Part shown: positions 23,491-31,623 of the stretch, in pieces
Position numbering within the stretch: position 1 is the first letter of the stretch
How the letters are laid out: every line of letters starts with the position of its first letter
Source: Pseudomonadota bacterium
GTDB taxonomy: Bacteria > Pseudomonadota > Gammaproteobacteria > Burkholderiales > Burkholderiaceae_B
NCBI GenBank assembly: GCA_023388835.1
Contig: JAEWFK010000014.1
Span: forward strand, 1 to 46,322
DNA: 46,322 nucleotides
Direction: 5' to 3'
Program-made: the position numbers and the translations under genes
Notes under the pieces: generated by a model
The model's database searches: none
What the model was told of the DNA's origin: nothing
The model's input: only the letters and a program-made list of their open reading frames with translations

Positions 23491-24588
23491 GACGAGGCAT
23501 TGTTCCAGACCCCGCGTGAATATTTCCTGGGGCAGTTTACGGCCTATGAATACCAGCTTGGTATTAGGCTTTTCACCCGAAAGCCACGGTTTTCCGGGTT
23601 CGGCGCCCATCATCATGTGCACGCCCTGGAACAGCATGCGGCGATTGATGCCCTTCATGTAAAGAATGCCCTTGTAGCGCAGCAGGTCAGGTCCATAGAC
23701 CTGAACGATGCCGCCAAGGAATTCTTCGAGGCGTTCAGGATCGAACGCACGATTGGAACGGAACACGAAGGCGCCGATGTCGTCCTGATGGGCGTGGTGA
23801 TGATGATGGGCGTGATCGTGATGGCCGCAGTGGTCGCCGCATTCGCCGTCATGGTCATGGTCATGACCATGATCGTGGGCGTGATGCGCGTGTGCTGCGT
23901 CCGGATGTTCATCGGCCAGGAATTCCGGGTCGATGTCCAATATGGTGTTCAGGTTGAAGCCGCTGATGTCGAGCAGCGCTTTAAGGTCGGTTTCGCCGAA
24001 ATGCACGGGCGTGATCGCGGCGCGCGGGTTGATGCGCAGCAGCCGGGAGCGCAGGGCCTGGTATTCGTCGTCGGAGACGAGATCCGTCTTGGAGACAAGG
24101 ATGCGATCGGCGAAGCCTACCTGCTTCTGGGCTTCATCCTGGTGGTCCAGCGTTTCCATGCCGTGCTTGGCGTCGACCACGGTGATCACGGCGTCGAGCC
24201 GGTAATAGTCGGCGATCTCGTCGTCCATGAAGAAGGTCTGACAGACCGGGCCGGGATTCGCCATGCCGGTGGTCTCGATGATGACGCGCTCGAACTTCAG
24301 TTCGCCGGCCTGACGGCGCAGGCGCAGGTCGTTCAGCGTGCGCATGAGATCGCCGCGCACGGTGCAGCACACGCAGCCGTTGCTCAGTTCGACGATCTCT
24401 TCGTCGGTGTCCTGAACCAACAGGTCGTTGTCTATGCTTTCCGGGCCAAACTCATTCTCGATCACAGCGATGCGCTTGCCGTGATATTCGGTAAGGATGC
24501 GCTTCAGAAGCGTGGTCTTACCCGCACCAAGGAAGCCGGTGAGAATGGTGACGGGAACCATTTTTTCGCTGCGTGTTGCTGAACTCAT
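23488..24588 (-). CDS. CobW/YjiA-family GTP-binding protein, His-rich (zinc-linked)
   Basis: A 366-residue G3E GTPase. G1 loop GFLGAGKT at 18-25, the metal-binding GCVCC (C72, C74, C75), IETTGMANPGPV (switch II region) and SKTDLV (base recognition) are all present. A loop at about 228-268 is packed with histidine, aspartate and two cysteines, a likely zinc store or sensor. The C-terminal CobW domain holds FRSNRAFDPERLEEFL and QGVHMMMGAE. Family members near zur act as zinc metallochaperones (ZagA/YciC/ZigA type); cobalamin synthesis is unlikely. ATG 24588 follows GAGAGACCC; the frame is open upstream to 24642. It lies 69 bases after zur on the same strand. Confidence 0.9.
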   Translation of the reverse strand: MSSATRSEKMVPVTILTGFLGAGKTTLLKRILTEYHGKRIAVIENEFGPESIDNDLLVQDTDEEIVELSNGCVCCTVRGDLMRTLNDLRLRRQAGELKFERVIIETTGMANPGPVCQTFFMDDEIADYYRLDAVITVVDAKHGMETLDHQDEAQKQVGFADRILVSKTDLVSDDEYQALRSRLLRINPRAAITPVHFGETDLKALLDISGFNLNTILDIDPEFLADEHPDAAHAHHAHDHGHDHDHDGECGDHCGHHDHAHHHHHAHQDDIGAFVFRSNRAFDPERLEEFLGGIVQVYGPDLLRYKGILYMKGINRRMLFQGVHMMMGAEPGKPWLSGEKPNTKLVFIGRKLPQEIFTRGLEQCLV

Positions 24589-24657
24589 TCTGGGTCTCTC
24601 GTCGTGGCTCTTTCTATATCTCCGGCAAGCTATGCCGGGCAAAAATTCAGTCTGCGA

Positions 24658-25158
24658 TTACAGCACAGAGGGCGGGTTAGGGCAAACATTGCTCATGTCG
24701 CCATCGCAAGCGCTGCACAGGCCCCGCAATTCTGTCTCATGACCGGACAGCCTGAATCCGGCCTGGGCCACTTTTTCGGCCAGCCGATGGGTCAGGCCGG
24801 GGTCGCTCAGCTCGGCTACCGAGCCGCAACGGGTGCACACTACGAGCAAGTCGTGCGGGTCTCCGCCGGCGTCGTGGCAGGCCGCCCATGCATTGATGGC
24901 GTCCAGGCGATGAACCAGCCCTTCTTCAACCAGGAAGTCCAGCGCGCGATAGACGGTGGGGGGCGCGGCGCCCTGCTGTACGTCTCGTATCAGTTCGAGC
25001 AATTCGTATGCCTTGACGCTGCGGCCTTGGTCCAGAAGGATCTCGAGCACCTTGCGCCGGATGGGTGTCAGGCGCTTGCCGCGCGACTCGCAAAGCGCGT
25101 GAGCGGTGTCCAGCTGGGCGGCCACACTGGCCGCGCCGGTGCAGTGTTGGGCGTTCAT
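24658..25158 (-). CDS. zur: Zinc uptake regulator Zur (Fur family)
   Basis: A 166-residue Fur-family repressor. Winged helix includes RLTPIRRKVLEILLDQG and APPTVYRALDFLVEEGLVHR. The structural zinc site is C108, C111, C148 and C151; candidate sensory zinc ligands H83, C94, H102 and E116 align with H77, C88, H96 and E111 of E. coli Zur. An extra cysteine, C159, is in the tail. ATG 25158 is chosen over an ORF start at 25200 because the latter would lie in the operator. The gene heads a zur-GTPase unit and is divergent from znuCBA, with a Zur box 27 bases upstream. Confidence 0.94.
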   Translation of the reverse strand: MNAQHCTGAASVAAQLDTAHALCESRGKRLTPIRRKVLEILLDQGRSVKAYELLELIRDVQQGAAPPTVYRALDFLVEEGLVHRLDAINAWAACHDAGGDPHDLLVVCTRCGSVAELSDPGLTHRLAEKVAQAGFRLSGHETELRGLCSACDGDMSNVCPNPPSVL

Positions 25159-25184
25159 GGCAATCTCAAGGGTCTCCGTGAGTA

Positions 25185-25199
25185 TGTTATAACATAACA
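25185..25199. promoter_or_regulatory. Zur box between zur and the znu operon
   Basis: TGTTATAACATAACA matches the proteobacterial Zur box TGTTATA-N-TATAACA with one mismatch (C for T at base 25193). It is embedded in a perfect 14-base palindrome TATGTTATAACATA (25183-25196). Its place in the divergent gap allows zinc-dependent repression of both zur-GTPase and znuCBA. Confidence 0.85.
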
Positions 25200-25218
25200 A
25201 TTGTTTGCCTCTTGCCTC

Positions 25219-25371
25219 ATGATGATTCCTAACGCAGCGGGTTCTTCAAACCGAGTCGCCGTGCCCCGAGTCTCGCTATTGCTTGCGTCGTGGCTCGCGC
25301 GCGTGGCTGCGGCGCTGGGCGCGGTTGCCGCGATCTGGCTGCTCACCGGCTGGGCCTTGGGGTGGTGGTAG
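25219..25371 (+). CDS. Possible 50-residue membrane protein ahead of znuC
   Basis: An open frame ATG 25219 (or 25222) to TAG 25369-25371, ending one base before the znuC ATG. The product, MMIPNAAGSSNRVAVPR then a hydrophobic stretch from about residue 18 to 50, is rich in leucine, alanine and tryptophan (WLLTGWALGWW at the end) and would be a single membrane helix. It lies between the Zur box and znuC, so it would be expressed with the zinc importer. There is no clear ribosome site before it, and I know no named family; it may be an untranslated leader. Confidence 0.35.
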   Translation: MMIPNAAGSSNRVAVPRVSLLLASWLARVAAALGAVAAIWLLTGWALGWW

Positions 25372-26115
25372 ATGAGTGATGGCCGAGCTATCGAAGCGGT
25401 CCGCCGGCCCGCGATCGAGCTGGACCAGGTCTGCCTGGGCTGGCGCGATAAAGTGGCGGTGCGCGATCTCAGCGGCCGCTTCCCGAAGGGTTCATTGACT
25501 GCGGTAGTGGGTCCCAACGGTGCCGGAAAATCGACCTTGTTGCGAGGCATCATGGGCTGGGTCAGCCCTCTGGCAGGGCATATCCGGCTTGCGGGCCGGT
25601 CCAGCGACGGCCTGGCCTTCATGCCCCAGCAGGGCGACTTCGACCGCAGCTTCCCCATCAATACACGCGACTTTGTGGCCATGGGCGCATGGCGCCGCGT
25701 CGGCCCATGGCGCGGCTACGGACGTGCCGAGCGCGATCGCCTGGACGACGCGCTTCAGGCCGTCGGCTTGGCGGATTTCGGGCGCCGACCGCTGGCCACG
25801 TTGTCCGGCGGGCAGTTGCAGCGCGCGCTATTCGCCCGGCTGATGCTGCACGATGCCGGTACCTACATGCTCGACGAACCCTTTGCGGCAGTGGACCGTG
25901 CCACAACCGAAGACCTGCTGGAGCTCTTGATGCAATGGAACCGCAGGGACAAGACGGTGATCGTCGTGTTGCACGACCTTGATCTCGTGAGACAGCATTT
26001 TCCACAGACGCTCCTGCTTGCCGGCCAAGGCGTGGCCTGGGGTGAAACCGCCGAGGTGCTCACACCCGAAAACCTCCACCTGGCGCGCCACCTGTGCGCG
26101 GGAGACTACCTGTGA
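25372..26115 (+). CDS. znuC: Zinc ABC transporter ATP-binding protein ZnuC
   Basis: ATPase of the high-affinity zinc importer, 247 residues. Walker A GPNGAGKST at about 47-55, Q-loop FMPQQGDFDRSFP, signature LSGGQLQRALFARL and Walker B TYMLDEPFAAVD, then H-loop VVLHDLDLV. The MPQQ and SFP pattern is common to metal-type (Zn/Mn) ATPases; zinc is assigned from zur, the Zur box and the His-rich binding protein. The stop overlaps the znuB GTG start (GTGA). Confidence 0.93.
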   Translation: MSDGRAIEAVRRPAIELDQVCLGWRDKVAVRDLSGRFPKGSLTAVVGPNGAGKSTLLRGIMGWVSPLAGHIRLAGRSSDGLAFMPQQGDFDRSFPINTRDFVAMGAWRRVGPWRGYGRAERDRLDDALQAVGLADFGRRPLATLSGGQLQRALFARLMLHDAGTYMLDEPFAAVDRATTEDLLELLMQWNRRDKTVIVVLHDLDLVRQHFPQTLLLAGQGVAWGETAEVLTPENLHLARHLCAGDYL

Positions 26116-27011
26116 GCGGTCTTGAAGCGCTTTATCTTCCTTTCGTCGAGTTCGGCTTCATGCGCCGGGCGTTGGCCGGCTCAGCCGCGTTGGCCCTGGC
26201 CGCCGGGCCCTTGGGGGTTTTCCTGATTCTGCGGCGCATGAGCCTGATGGGCGACGCCATGGCCCACGCCATTCTGCCCGGGGTGGCGGTGGGCTTTCTG
26301 ACGGCGGGCCTGTCGATCACCGCCATGACCATCGGCGGCATGATCACCGGCCTGGTCGTCGCCTTGCTCGCTGCGGCGGTGGCGCGCCTGACGCCGCAGC
26401 GGGAAGACGCCAGCTTCGCCGCCTTTTACTTGGTGTCGTTGGGCGTCGGGGTACTGCTCATTTCGCTGCGCGGCAGCAACATGGAGCTCATCCATGTGCT
26501 CTTTGGTACCGTGCTGGGTCTGGACAATGCGGCCCTGCTTCTAGTGTCGGCCACTGCCAGTGTGACGCTGCTGGTGCTGGCCCTGATTTTTCGACCGCTG
26601 GTGCTGGAGTGCCTGGATCCCCTGTTCCTGCGCAGCGAAAGTCGTATGGGCCCGATCGTACACATACTCTTTCTGCTCTTGCTGGTCATGACGCTGGTCT
26701 CGGGCTTTCAGGTGCTGGGAACCCTCATGGTGGTGGGCATCATGATGTTGCCGGCGGCCGCCGCGCGCTTTTGGGCCGTGTCCGTGGGGGGGCAAATGGC
26801 CCTGGCCGCGGTCAGCGGTGCGCTGGCTTCTTATGCAGGCCTGCTCTTTTCGTACTACGCCAACGTCCCCGCCTCTCCGGCGATTATTTTATGCGCCGGA
26901 ATCGTGTATTTTCTCTCTGTCGCCTTTGGCGTGCAGGGGGGGCTCTGGCAGGTCGCCAGGCAGGCCCGCGCCCGCAGCCTGCGGCTTTCCCGAATCCCGG
27001 AGCGTGACTGA
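26112..27011 (+). CDS. znuB: Zinc ABC transporter permease ZnuB
   Basis: Inner-membrane permease of the ABC-3 metal family, 299 residues with about eight hydrophobic helices. Family segments seen: LILRRMSLMGDAMAHAILPGVAVGF (given in part: RRMSLMGDAMAHAILPG near 37-53) and FQVLGTLMVVGIMMLPAAAA. GTG 26112 overlaps the znuC stop; an earlier ATG at 26094 lies inside znuC and is not needed. The stop shares one base with the znuA start (TGATG at 27009-27013). Confidence 0.93.
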   Translation: MSGLEALYLPFVEFGFMRRALAGSAALALAAGPLGVFLILRRMSLMGDAMAHAILPGVAVGFLTAGLSITAMTIGGMITGLVVALLAAAVARLTPQREDASFAAFYLVSLGVGVLLISLRGSNMELIHVLFGTVLGLDNAALLLVSATASVTLLVLALIFRPLVLECLDPLFLRSESRMGPIVHILFLLLLVMTLVSGFQVLGTLMVVGIMMLPAAAARFWAVSVGGQMALAAVSGALASYAGLLFSYYANVPASPAIILCAGIVYFLSVAFGVQGGLWQVARQARARSLRLSRIPERD

Positions 27012-28096
27012 TGTCCTCGAACAAGAACCATGGGCTGCGACGCGTCAACGTGCGCAGGCGGTCACTGCTCCGTGCCGCAGGCGGTGCGTTGGCGCTGCTC
27101 TCCATGAGCGGACACGCCGCGACTCGCGAACGCTTGCGGGTGGTGGCGACTTTCTCCATTCTGGGAGACATGGTGCGGGAGATCGGGGGAGAACGTGTGG
27201 CGGTGACCACCATCGTCGGTCCCAATAACGATGCCCATCGTTTCGAACCCACACCGCAAGACGCAAAGGCCGTACACGAGGCCGCCGTCCTGGTACTCAA
27301 CGGGCTCGATTTCGAAGCCTGGCTCCCTCGCCTGCTCGAAGCGGCTGATTTCAAGGGCGAGCAGGTGCTGGCCAGCCAGGGAGTGGCGGTTCGCCGTCTG
27401 GACGGCGGCGCACACAGCCACGAAACTCACGGCGACGCGCATCAGCATGGGTCCGGGCACGCGCACCGGCACGACGCCGGGCACGAACACCGGCATGAAC
27501 GCGGGCACGGACATGCCGCGGAGACGGGCGGAGAAGACGGCGCGCATGATCACGGCGATACCGATCCGCATGCCTGGCAGGACCTTTCCAACGGCATGAT
27601 ATACGCCCGCAATATCGCGGCCGGTTTATCTCGCGCGGATCCTCGCAACGCGAGCTACTACGAAGGGCGGGCTGCCGGCTATGTGGCGCGCATGAAGACT
27701 CTCGACACCGAGGTGAAGGCCGCCATTGCAGCCATCCCTCCGGCGCATCGCAAGGTCGTGACCTCGCACGATGCGTTCGGCTATTTCGGCGACGCCTATG
27801 GCATCGAGTTCATCCCGATCGCAGGGCTGTCCAACCAAGCGGAGCCGTCCGCCCGCGATGTCGCCGGCATTATCCGCATCGCTCGCGATGAAAAGGTGCG
27901 CGGCGTGTTCATCGAAAACATGAGCAGCCCACAACTGGCCCGCCAGATCGCTCGAGAAAGCGGCGCCATCATGGGCGGGACGCTCTATGCCGACGCACTC
28001 AGCCCACCCGATCAACCGGCCGCCACCTATCTGGGCATGTTCAGCTGGAACGCGGGGCGCCTGGTGTACGTGCTCAAGGCGGCGACTGACCGCTGA
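27011..28096 (+). CDS. znuA: Zinc ABC transporter substrate-binding protein ZnuA
   Basis: Periplasmic zinc-binding protein, 361 residues. Zinc ligands expected at H76 (NNDAHRFEP), H187 (TDPHAWQD) and the histidine of TSHDAFGYF; between the first two lies a His/Asp-rich loop at about 134-181, typical of zinc rather than manganese binders. The export signal is unusual: NVRRRSLLRAAGGALALL (residues 13-30) resembles a twin-arginine motif (RRxLL), with cleavage near GHAATRE. The family normally uses Sec. It is last in the znuCBA operon and faces xerC tail to tail, two bases apart. Confidence 0.94.
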   Translation: MSSNKNHGLRRVNVRRRSLLRAAGGALALLSMSGHAATRERLRVVATFSILGDMVREIGGERVAVTTIVGPNNDAHRFEPTPQDAKAVHEAAVLVLNGLDFEAWLPRLLEAADFKGEQVLASQGVAVRRLDGGAHSHETHGDAHQHGSGHAHRHDAGHEHRHERGHGHAAETGGEDGAHDHGDTDPHAWQDLSNGMIYARNIAAGLSRADPRNASYYEGRAAGYVARMKTLDTEVKAAIAAIPPAHRKVVTSHDAFGYFGDAYGIEFIPIAGLSNQAEPSARDVAGIIRIARDEKVRGVFIENMSSPQLARQIARESGAIMGGTLYADALSPPDQPAATYLGMFSWNAGRLVYVLKAATDR

Positions 28097-28098
28097 AT

Positions 28099-29061
28099 TC
28101 AGCCTGGATCGGTCTTGCGACCGGCCCGGGGGTGCGCCTTGTCGTAGGCCTGCGCCAGGTGTTGGAAGTCCAGCCGGGTGTAGATCTGGGTCGTCGAGAT
28201 ATTGGCATGTCCCAGCAGTTCCTGCACGGCGCGCAAGTCCTGAGCGGATTGCAACAAATGGCTGGCGAAGCTGTGTCGAAGGCTGTGGGGGTGTACGTGT
28301 ACGGGCAAGCCGGCGCGCACGGCGAGGTCGGCCAGCTGCTGCTGTACGACACGCGGTGAAATGCGCGCGCCCCGTGCGCCGAGAAACAGAGCGGCGGCTG
28401 CATCCGCATCTCGAGGCGGGCTGCGTTCAAGCTCGCACCGATGCTGCAGCCATTGCCGAAGCGCCTCGAGGGCCTTGCCTCCCAACGGGACGCTGCGCGA
28501 CTTGCCGCCCTTACCGCGTACGATGGCCTCGGCGGTATCCATGTCTATCCAGCTTTCCGATTGATGGCCGCCGTCCCGGGTGTGACGCCAGTCCAGGCTG
28601 ACCAGTTCGGCCAGGCGCAAGCCACTGGAATAGAGCACTTCGAACATGGCCTGGTCGCGCCATTCGACGGCCGTGGCGGGAGGGGGCAGGCCGCTGCGAT
28701 CCAGCAGGGACTGGGTTTGATCCACGGAGAGCGCTTTAGGCAGCGAGCGCCCCGACTTGGGGGCTTTGATGCCGGCGACGGGATTGACGGACAGCCCGGC
28801 ACGCGGCACCCACCAGGCGTAAAAGCCGCGCCAGGCGGACAGCATGCGTGCCAGGCTGCGGGGATGGTGCCCGGCGCCGTGCAGGCGCGCGACGGCCTGG
28901 CGCACATGTCCTTCCGCAAGCTGTTCCAGTGGGAGCGCGCCCAGGTGGGCGCACAAGAGCAGCAGATCACGCCGGTAACCCGCCAGCGTGTGAACGGAAT
29001 AGCGGCGCTGGCTGCCCAGAACGTCGAGCCATTCGACCATAGGCGCGGGCAGCGTGTTCAT
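28099..29061 (-). CDS. xerC: Tyrosine recombinase XerC
   Basis: Site-specific recombinase that, with XerD, resolves chromosome dimers at dif. The 320-residue protein has a SAM-like N-terminal domain (SVHTLAGYRRDL) and a catalytic domain with R149 (SGLRLAEL), the GKGGKSR lysine loop near 183-189, H259 and R262 (HPHSLRHSFASHLL), H285 (LLGHANI) and nucleophile Y294 (TQIYTRLD). It follows dapF and the DUF484 gene, the same order as dapF-yigA-xerC in E. coli, which supports housekeeping XerC rather than a phage integrase. Confidence 0.95.
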   Translation of the reverse strand: MNTLPAPMVEWLDVLGSQRRYSVHTLAGYRRDLLLLCAHLGALPLEQLAEGHVRQAVARLHGAGHHPRSLARMLSAWRGFYAWWVPRAGLSVNPVAGIKAPKSGRSLPKALSVDQTQSLLDRSGLPPPATAVEWRDQAMFEVLYSSGLRLAELVSLDWRHTRDGGHQSESWIDMDTAEAIVRGKGGKSRSVPLGGKALEALRQWLQHRCELERSPPRDADAAAALFLGARGARISPRVVQQQLADLAVRAGLPVHVHPHSLRHSFASHLLQSAQDLRAVQELLGHANISTTQIYTRLDFQHLAQAYDKAHPRAGRKTDPG

Positions 29062-29063
29062 GC

Positions 29064-29741
29064 TCAGGCCATGTCGGATGCCGCCAGATCCGGCAGACGC
29101 TGCAAGCCGGCGGAAGCCAGGCGCCCGATGGTTTCGAGATAGTCGGTGGCCATGTCGCTGGTGAAGCGGCCAGCGTCTTCTGAGCCCATCACCAGCATGC
29201 CGAATGCATTACGGCCGCCTTCCGGCCGAAGGGCAATGCAGGCGATCGACTGCATGCCCGGTTCCAGCCATTCCGTGGCTGGACTGGCTTGCGCGGGGCC
29301 GCAATAGGGCGCGGCCTGAGCCGAGGCGTATTGCCGGATGGCGTCGCCCATATCCTGCACATAGGGTGCGGGGCCCTCTTTGTCCCACAGGCGCAGCACG
29401 ACCGCCGGCATTTCAAAGAGGCCCTGGAGGCGCTCAATGATGAGCGCGGGCAAGGCCTGTGCATCGTCTTCGGCGAGCATGTCGCAGCACCATTGCATGA
29501 GCTGCTTGCTGATACGCTCGTTGCCGCTGGCGTTATGCAGCAGTCCGGCGAGCTTCCATTCCAGCTCCTTGCAGCGGTTGCGCAAGGTAAGGATCTGACG
29601 TTCTCCCAGCGAGATGGCCCGGGTTTCATGGGGGTGGGGCACGCGCAGCTCGGCAAAAATCTGAGCATGTTCCTGAAAGAATTCCGGGTTCGACTTCAGG
29701 AAGAGGGCGACCTCCTCAGGCGTCGGGGTCTGGTGAGTCAT
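29064..29741 (-). CDS. DUF484 family protein (YigA-like)
   Basis: A 225-residue protein of the DUF484 family, a GAF-like fold of unknown role encoded between dapF and xerC. Seen: PEEVALFLKSNPEFFQEHAQ near the N-terminus, then PHPHETRAISLGERQILTLR, and GMLVMGSEDAGRFTSDMATDYLETIG near the end, all standard for the family. ATG 29741 is chosen; the frame is open to 29816 but that overlaps dapF. The stop is two bases before xerC. Confidence 0.88.
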   Translation of the reverse strand: MTHQTPTPEEVALFLKSNPEFFQEHAQIFAELRVPHPHETRAISLGERQILTLRNRCKELEWKLAGLLHNASGNERISKQLMQWCCDMLAEDDAQALPALIIERLQGLFEMPAVVLRLWDKEGPAPYVQDMGDAIRQYASAQAAPYCGPAQASPATEWLEPGMQSIACIALRPEGGRNAFGMLVMGSEDAGRFTSDMATDYLETIGRLASAGLQRLPDLAASDMA

Positions 29742-29769
29742 GGGGGGTAGATCCTCGCGGTAAAAAGGG

Positions 29770-30648
29770 TTACGAGCGGGCCCGTTGCCGGCGCACCAGT
29801 TCGTTGATGTCGACACTGCCGTGGAACACGGTGGCGGCCGGCCCCGTCATGCGCAGCTGCCCCGCCTCCCAGCAGATTTCCAACGGTCCGCCGCGAGTAT
29901 GGACGCACACGGGGGAGTCGAGCAAGCCCCGGCGTATGCCCGCTACGACGGCGGCGCAGGCGCCTGTCCCGCAAGCCAGGGTTTCGCCCGCCCCGCGCTC
30001 ATAGACTCGCAGGCGGATGGTATGGCGGTCGATCACTTCCATGAAGCCGGCGTTCACGCGTTGTGCGAAGCGTTCGTGCGATTCGATGTAGCGCCCGGCA
30101 TCTTCCACTGGAGCCTGTTCGATGTCGTCTACCACCTGGACGGCATGAGGATTGGAAATGCCGACGAGGGAGAGCCGGGCGACTGAGCCGCCGGGCGTGG
30201 GCAGGTGCCACAAGGTGTCGACTCCGGCGGTGGAGGATTCCAGACCTGCCGTGTCGAATCCGGCGGCTTCCGGGCCGTGGCGGGTCTGGCCCATGTCGAC
30301 GGTGACATCGCCTGACTCAGACTCATACAGGGTGATCAGACCCGTGGCGATCTCGGCGCGTAAGGGGTTGCGGCGCGAGAGCCCGTGTTCATGAACGAAA
30401 CGCACGAAGCAGCGCGCGCCATTGCCGCAGTGCTCGACTTCGCTGCCGTCGGCGTTGAAGATGCGGTAACGGAAATCGGCTTCCGGATGCGATGGCGCTT
30501 CGACCAGCAGGACTTGATCGGCCCCGATGCCGAACCGGCGGTCCGCCAGCGCACGGGCGCGTTCGGCGGTCATGTCAATGGGCTGGCTCATGCCGTCGAG
30601 CACGACGAAGTCGTTGCCGTTGCCCTGCATTTTCGTGAAGGTCCACAT
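29770..30648 (-). CDS. dapF: Diaminopimelate epimerase DapF
   Basis: Converts LL- to meso-diaminopimelate for lysine and peptidoglycan. The 292-residue protein shows the opening FTKMQGNGNDFVVLDG, the first catalytic cysteine in EHCGNGARCFVRF, and the second in ETLACGTGACAAVVAG. ATG 30648 (MWTFTK) is preferred from family length; ATG 30660 adds four residues. The gap to the upstream acyltransferase is 84 bases. The DUF484 gene begins 28 bases after its stop. Confidence 0.96.
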   Translation of the reverse strand: MWTFTKMQGNGNDFVVLDGMSQPIDMTAERARALADRRFGIGADQVLLVEAPSHPEADFRYRIFNADGSEVEHCGNGARCFVRFVHEHGLSRRNPLRAEIATGLITLYESESGDVTVDMGQTRHGPEAAGFDTAGLESSTAGVDTLWHLPTPGGSVARLSLVGISNPHAVQVVDDIEQAPVEDAGRYIESHERFAQRVNAGFMEVIDRHTIRLRVYERGAGETLACGTGACAAVVAGIRRGLLDSPVCVHTRGGPLEICWEAGQLRMTGPAATVFHGSVDINELVRRQRARS

Positions 30649-30732
30649 GATGCGTTTCATTATAAAGAGGAGCCCGTGACAGACGCATCGGCGCAGGTAT
30701 CGCTGGGTCGGGGGCGCTATCTGAGCGGTACG

Positions 30733-31623
30733 TCAATAGAAGCGGGCTTCCCCTTCGGGCCGGGTCTTGTAGCGGCGATGCACCCAGTAATATTGAGCGG
30801 GAGCTTCGCGAACGCGCTCTTCGATCAGGTGGTTGACGCGGGCGGTCGCCTCTTCCAGGCTGGCTTCACCCGGGAAATCCGCCAGCGGAGGCATGACCGT
30901 CACGTGATAGTGGCCGGTCGTCGCATCCAGGCGGCTGATGATGGGTACGACGGCCGCGTCGAAATTCTTGGCTATCTGTGCAGTGGTGAGCAAGGTGGCG
31001 GCGGGCACACCAAAAAAGGGTACGAAGGCGGCGCCCGTCGTCCCCCAATCCATGTCCGGCAGGTAGTAGATGGGCACGCCGTTGCGCAGCTGTCGGATGA
31101 GCCCGCGCACGCCATCGTGGCGGCTGACCAGGTGGACCGTATTGAATCGGCTGCGGCCCTCGCGCACGATCTGGTCGACGGCTTCATCGCTCTGGCGCGT
31201 GTACATGGTGGCGGATTCGCGCAGGAAGAGCGTGAGCCGGGTGGCCGCCGCATCCAGGCCGACGAAATGTGGCGCTAGCAAAATGATGCGGCGTTGCGAC
31301 TTCAGCAGGGTGTCCAGATGCTCGAGCCCTGAAATGGAGATGGTGTCCAGGATGGCGTCAGTGGACCCGAACCAGCACAGGCCGCGGTCCACCACGGATT
31401 GCGCCAGTAGGTGAAAGTGTTCGCGCAGCCAATGCTCTCGATCTTGCGGGGAACGCTCGGGAAACGCCAAGGCCAGATTGCATCGCACGATGTGGGCGCG
31501 TGACCGCATGAGGCGTGGCGCGAGCCCGCCCAGCACCCGCGCCCAGCGGCGGCGGCTGCGGAACCCGCAACGCCCGAAATACGCGAACAGGGCGCGCAGG
31601 AGATTAAGCTTATTGAAGGTCAT
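30733..31623 (-). CDS. Lipid A biosynthesis acyltransferase, LpxL/HtrB family (second of tandem)
   Basis: A 296-residue inner-membrane late acyltransferase that adds a secondary fatty acid to lipid A. The catalytic H-x4-D is LLAPHFVGLDAA near residue 117-127, followed by YTRQSDEAVDQIV and YYLPDMDWGTTGAAFVPFFG, typical of the family. ATG 31623 overlaps the upstream paralogue's stop as ATGA. Bordetella has a tandem lpxL1-lpxL2 pair of this kind; which paralogue this is cannot be settled from the sequence alone. Confidence 0.9.
   Translation of the reverse strand: MTFNKLNLLRALFAYFGRCGFRSRRRWARVLGGLAPRLMRSRAHIVRCNLALAFPERSPQDREHWLREHFHLLAQSVVDRGLCWFGSTDAILDTISISGLEHLDTLLKSQRRIILLAPHFVGLDAAATRLTLFLRESATMYTRQSDEAVDQIVREGRSRFNTVHLVSRHDGVRGLIRQLRNGVPIYYLPDMDWGTTGAAFVPFFGVPAATLLTTAQIAKNFDAAVVPIISRLDATTGHYHVTVMPPLADFPGEASLEEATARVNHLIEERVREAPAQYYWVHRRYKTRPEGEARFY

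Noticed and set aside
24622..24638. Stem CCGGC-N7-GCCGG between zur and the GTPase gene
   Set aside because: Short stem with no T run in the transcribed direction; too weak to call a terminator.
28099..29061. Mobile-element integrase
   Set aside because: The tyrosine recombinase has the XerC layout and the conserved dapF-DUF484-xerC order, with no attachment repeats or cargo.
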